Positions 62,198 through 64,000 of a DNA stretch of 64,000 nt are shown in pieces. The DNA lies in the NCBI GenBank assembly GCA_016946835.1, contig JACVTC010000020.1, forward strand, positions 1,462,501 through 1,526,500, read 5' to 3'. The notes below the pieces were generated by a model that saw only the letters and a list, made by a program, of their open reading frames with translations, made no database searches and was not told the origin of the DNA. Origin of the DNA: Neocallimastix lanati (nom. inval.) (Eukaryota; Neocallimastigomycota; Neocallimastigomycetes; Neocallimastigales; Neocallimastigaceae). The position numbers and the translations under genes are program-made. Positions within the stretch are counted from its first letter, which is position 1. Each line of letters starts with the position of its first letter.

Positions 62198-62685
62198 ATA
62201 TATATATATAAAAAAAAAACTATCACGTTTTATATATATATATACTAATATATTAATAATATATATTTTATAATATATAACATAAAAGGATATAATATAT
62301 TAAATATTTAGAATTTAGTATTGATTAGTAATTAATATGGTACAAAAAAAAAAAAAAAAAAAAAAAAAAAAGGAAAAAATAAAAACAAACTACTTCAATA
62401 GAGATAATGACTACCCAATTTTATTTTTGTTTATCTTTTTTTAAATCTATATAAAAAATTTAAAATATACATAATAAACAAACACAATAAAGAAAAAACA
62501 ATTTTTATTTTTATTAATTTATATAATTTTAAAGCTATAATCCTTTACTTTGTTTTAAATTTAGTTAAAATTTTTTTATTTAAATATAATAATATATATT
62601 AAAATAGAAATAATTTTTCTTTTTTTTTAAGGAGAAATTATTTCGAACTTTAAACTTTATTTATTTATTCATTTATTTATTACAT
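62198..62685. other. Intergenic, AT-rich
   Basis: Poly(A) at about 62344-62371 and mixed AT sequence. It is the presumed 3' flank of the transglutaminase-like gene. No gene is seen. Confidence 0.5.
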
Positions 62686-63212
62686 TTTTTTTTTTTTTTT
62701 TCTTTTTTTTTTTTTAATTTGTTGGAATATTGAGGTAGTCACAATACTTTCAATAGGCTGAAATATTTTTGCTGTACTGCCTTACTGAGTATTCAGCATT
62801 AGGCGCTCTGACATCCATATTATTGTTGAGAATTTTCTGGTACGCTTTTTCTTTGAGGGCTTCTCCAGTTCCTAAATGAAAGAAATTATGGTCTTCTCCT
62901 TTAGAGAGCATTGGCCCTGCTAGCCTGTCTTATTAAATTTTCAGTATTGACGGTCCTGATTAGTTTGCACTTATACCGTCGGAATAGCAAATCCTTGTCA
63001 AGTAATTACCCTAAGCATAATTTCTGTAAAGAGAGCTGTAGATCGTACCAATAACGGGCTTTTAGAATAATCACCGGATTTAATTTGGTTATTAAACAAA
63101 CATGGTGTTCCTTTTTATAATTTAAATCTATAATGTCTACATCTCTTCCACCATGAAGAATGTTATATAATCTGTACCACGTCACATATATATTCACACA
63201 CTCATTATTCAT
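62686..63212 (-). mobile_element. 5'-truncated LINE copy with A-rich tail
   Basis: On the minus strand it starts NNECVNIYVTWYRLYNILHG, nearly identical to the tail of the 23-27.5 kb LINE. It continues with frameshifts through the same GACAGGCTAGCAGGGCCAAT-like region and ends in a poly(A) interrupted by one G (T-run at 62685-62715 on +). It is much closer to the large element than the 27.7-28.5 kb copy is. I could not define a target-site duplication. Confidence 0.75.
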
Positions 63213-63366
63213 TTGTTTTTTTTTTTTTTTTTTACACGCTAATTATAATAAATTTCACCAATAGACAAATAAACTAATACTTTTTTTATTAATTTTTTTT
63301 TTTTATTATAATAATAAATAATAAAACACTACTTTATTCTTATTTCCTTTTATTTTTGCTTAGCTA

Positions 63367-63422
<56 letters not shown>

Positions 63423-64000
63423 TTATCTTGTACTTAATTTTAAAATTAATTATACAGCCATAAATCCATACACCATAGCATTAATCGTGTTATCTATAAT
63501 TACTAATTACTTTTTAATCATTCATCTATTGAATCTCACTATTTTACAATATATAAATCAACCATATAATTAATTTTTTTTTTCTACAAACTTTTTAACA
63601 TAATTCCAAGTAAAATATATAATTTTGTATATACATTTTAATTTTAAATTTTAATTTTATTTATTTAATTTTATTTTTTTAATATCTTAGAAAAAAAAAA
63701 ATGTTTAATGTTTTAATATGATATATATATTTTTATATTCTTAACTATTTTTTTCCTTTTCTTTTCCCTATAACTTTCATTTTCTCTTTCAATTCCAATT
63801 TATTAGAACATTTTAAGAAAAATTAAAAATTAAAAAGAAAAAAAAAAAAAAGTATAAATTAACATTATTTAAATAATTTATTAATTATTTTATATTATTT
63901 TTTTTTTTTTTTCGTTTTTTGTTTTTATATATATTTTTTCTTTACATAAAGAAAATTAAAAATATTAAAATATAGGTTAAAATAATATTAAATAATATTA
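63213..64000. other. AT-rich region at the right edge
   Basis: Contains (TTA)n at about 63369-63421 and homopolymers. No gene recognised. Confidence 0.5.

Overview
The window is a eukaryotic nuclear segment with extremely AT-dominated spacers. Poly(T) and poly(A) tracts run to tens of bases, and (TTA)n, (TTTA)n, (TTTTA)n and (TATTATT)n arrays are common. Genes are intron-rich with GT..AG introns and encode long Asn runs. A class C 7TM receptor fused to a bacterial-type solute-binding ectodomain, a fungal DUF2433-type phosphoesterase, a Def1-like CUE protein and an APE-type LINE together point to a fungus. An anaerobic gut fungus (Neocallimastigomycota) is the best guess. A Dictyostelium-like amoeba shares the AT and Asn bias but fits the DUF2433 and Def1-like genes less well. 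No bacterial features (operons, ribosome binding sites, CRISPR) are present.

Layout. 0.5-9.5 kb (-): one 18-exon gene for a phosphoesterase/DUF2433 protein with an RRM and a huge low-complexity tail. 9.5-16.2 kb: gene-free desert. 16.2-21.3 kb: satellite-like repeats, namely a (TAAAA)n array carrying seven copies of a specific ~35 bp unit, then two oppositely oriented heptanucleotide arrays. 21.8-22.7 kb (-): a decayed unidentified coding region. 23.0-28.5 kb: a retrotransposon nest with one near-full-length dead LINE (+), an old fragment and a 5'-truncated copy (-). 29.2-33.2 kb (-): 7-exon SBP/class C receptor gene. 33.2-38.3 kb: desert. 38.3-42.0 kb (-): intronless 1251-aa ankyrin-repeat protein. 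43.0-47.5 kb (-): 6-exon Def1-like gene. 47.5-54.7 kb: desert with minisatellites. 54.7-57.4 kb (-): 6-exon IMP4 gene. 60.3-62.1 kb (+): 2-exon secreted transglutaminase-like protein. 62.7-63.2 kb (-): another 5'-truncated LINE copy.

I derived the exon structures by hand from splice signals. In all five spliced genes every exon joins in phase to a total divisible by three (1745, 760, 1080, 285 and 497 residues), which supports the models. Of the 34 inferred 3' splice sites, 23 read TAG, 10 read AAG and only one reads CAG. The host genes are functionally unrelated: a possible RNA-linked phosphoesterase, nutrient or signal sensing, protein scaffolding, RNA polymerase II turnover, rRNA processing, and a surface or secreted enzyme. 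I see no gene cluster acting as one system. The points most worth follow-up are the sensor receptor, the AAG acceptors, the inverted heptanucleotide arrays, the dispersed ~35 bp unit found in a satellite and in two introns, and the sequence past the stop codon of the first gene.
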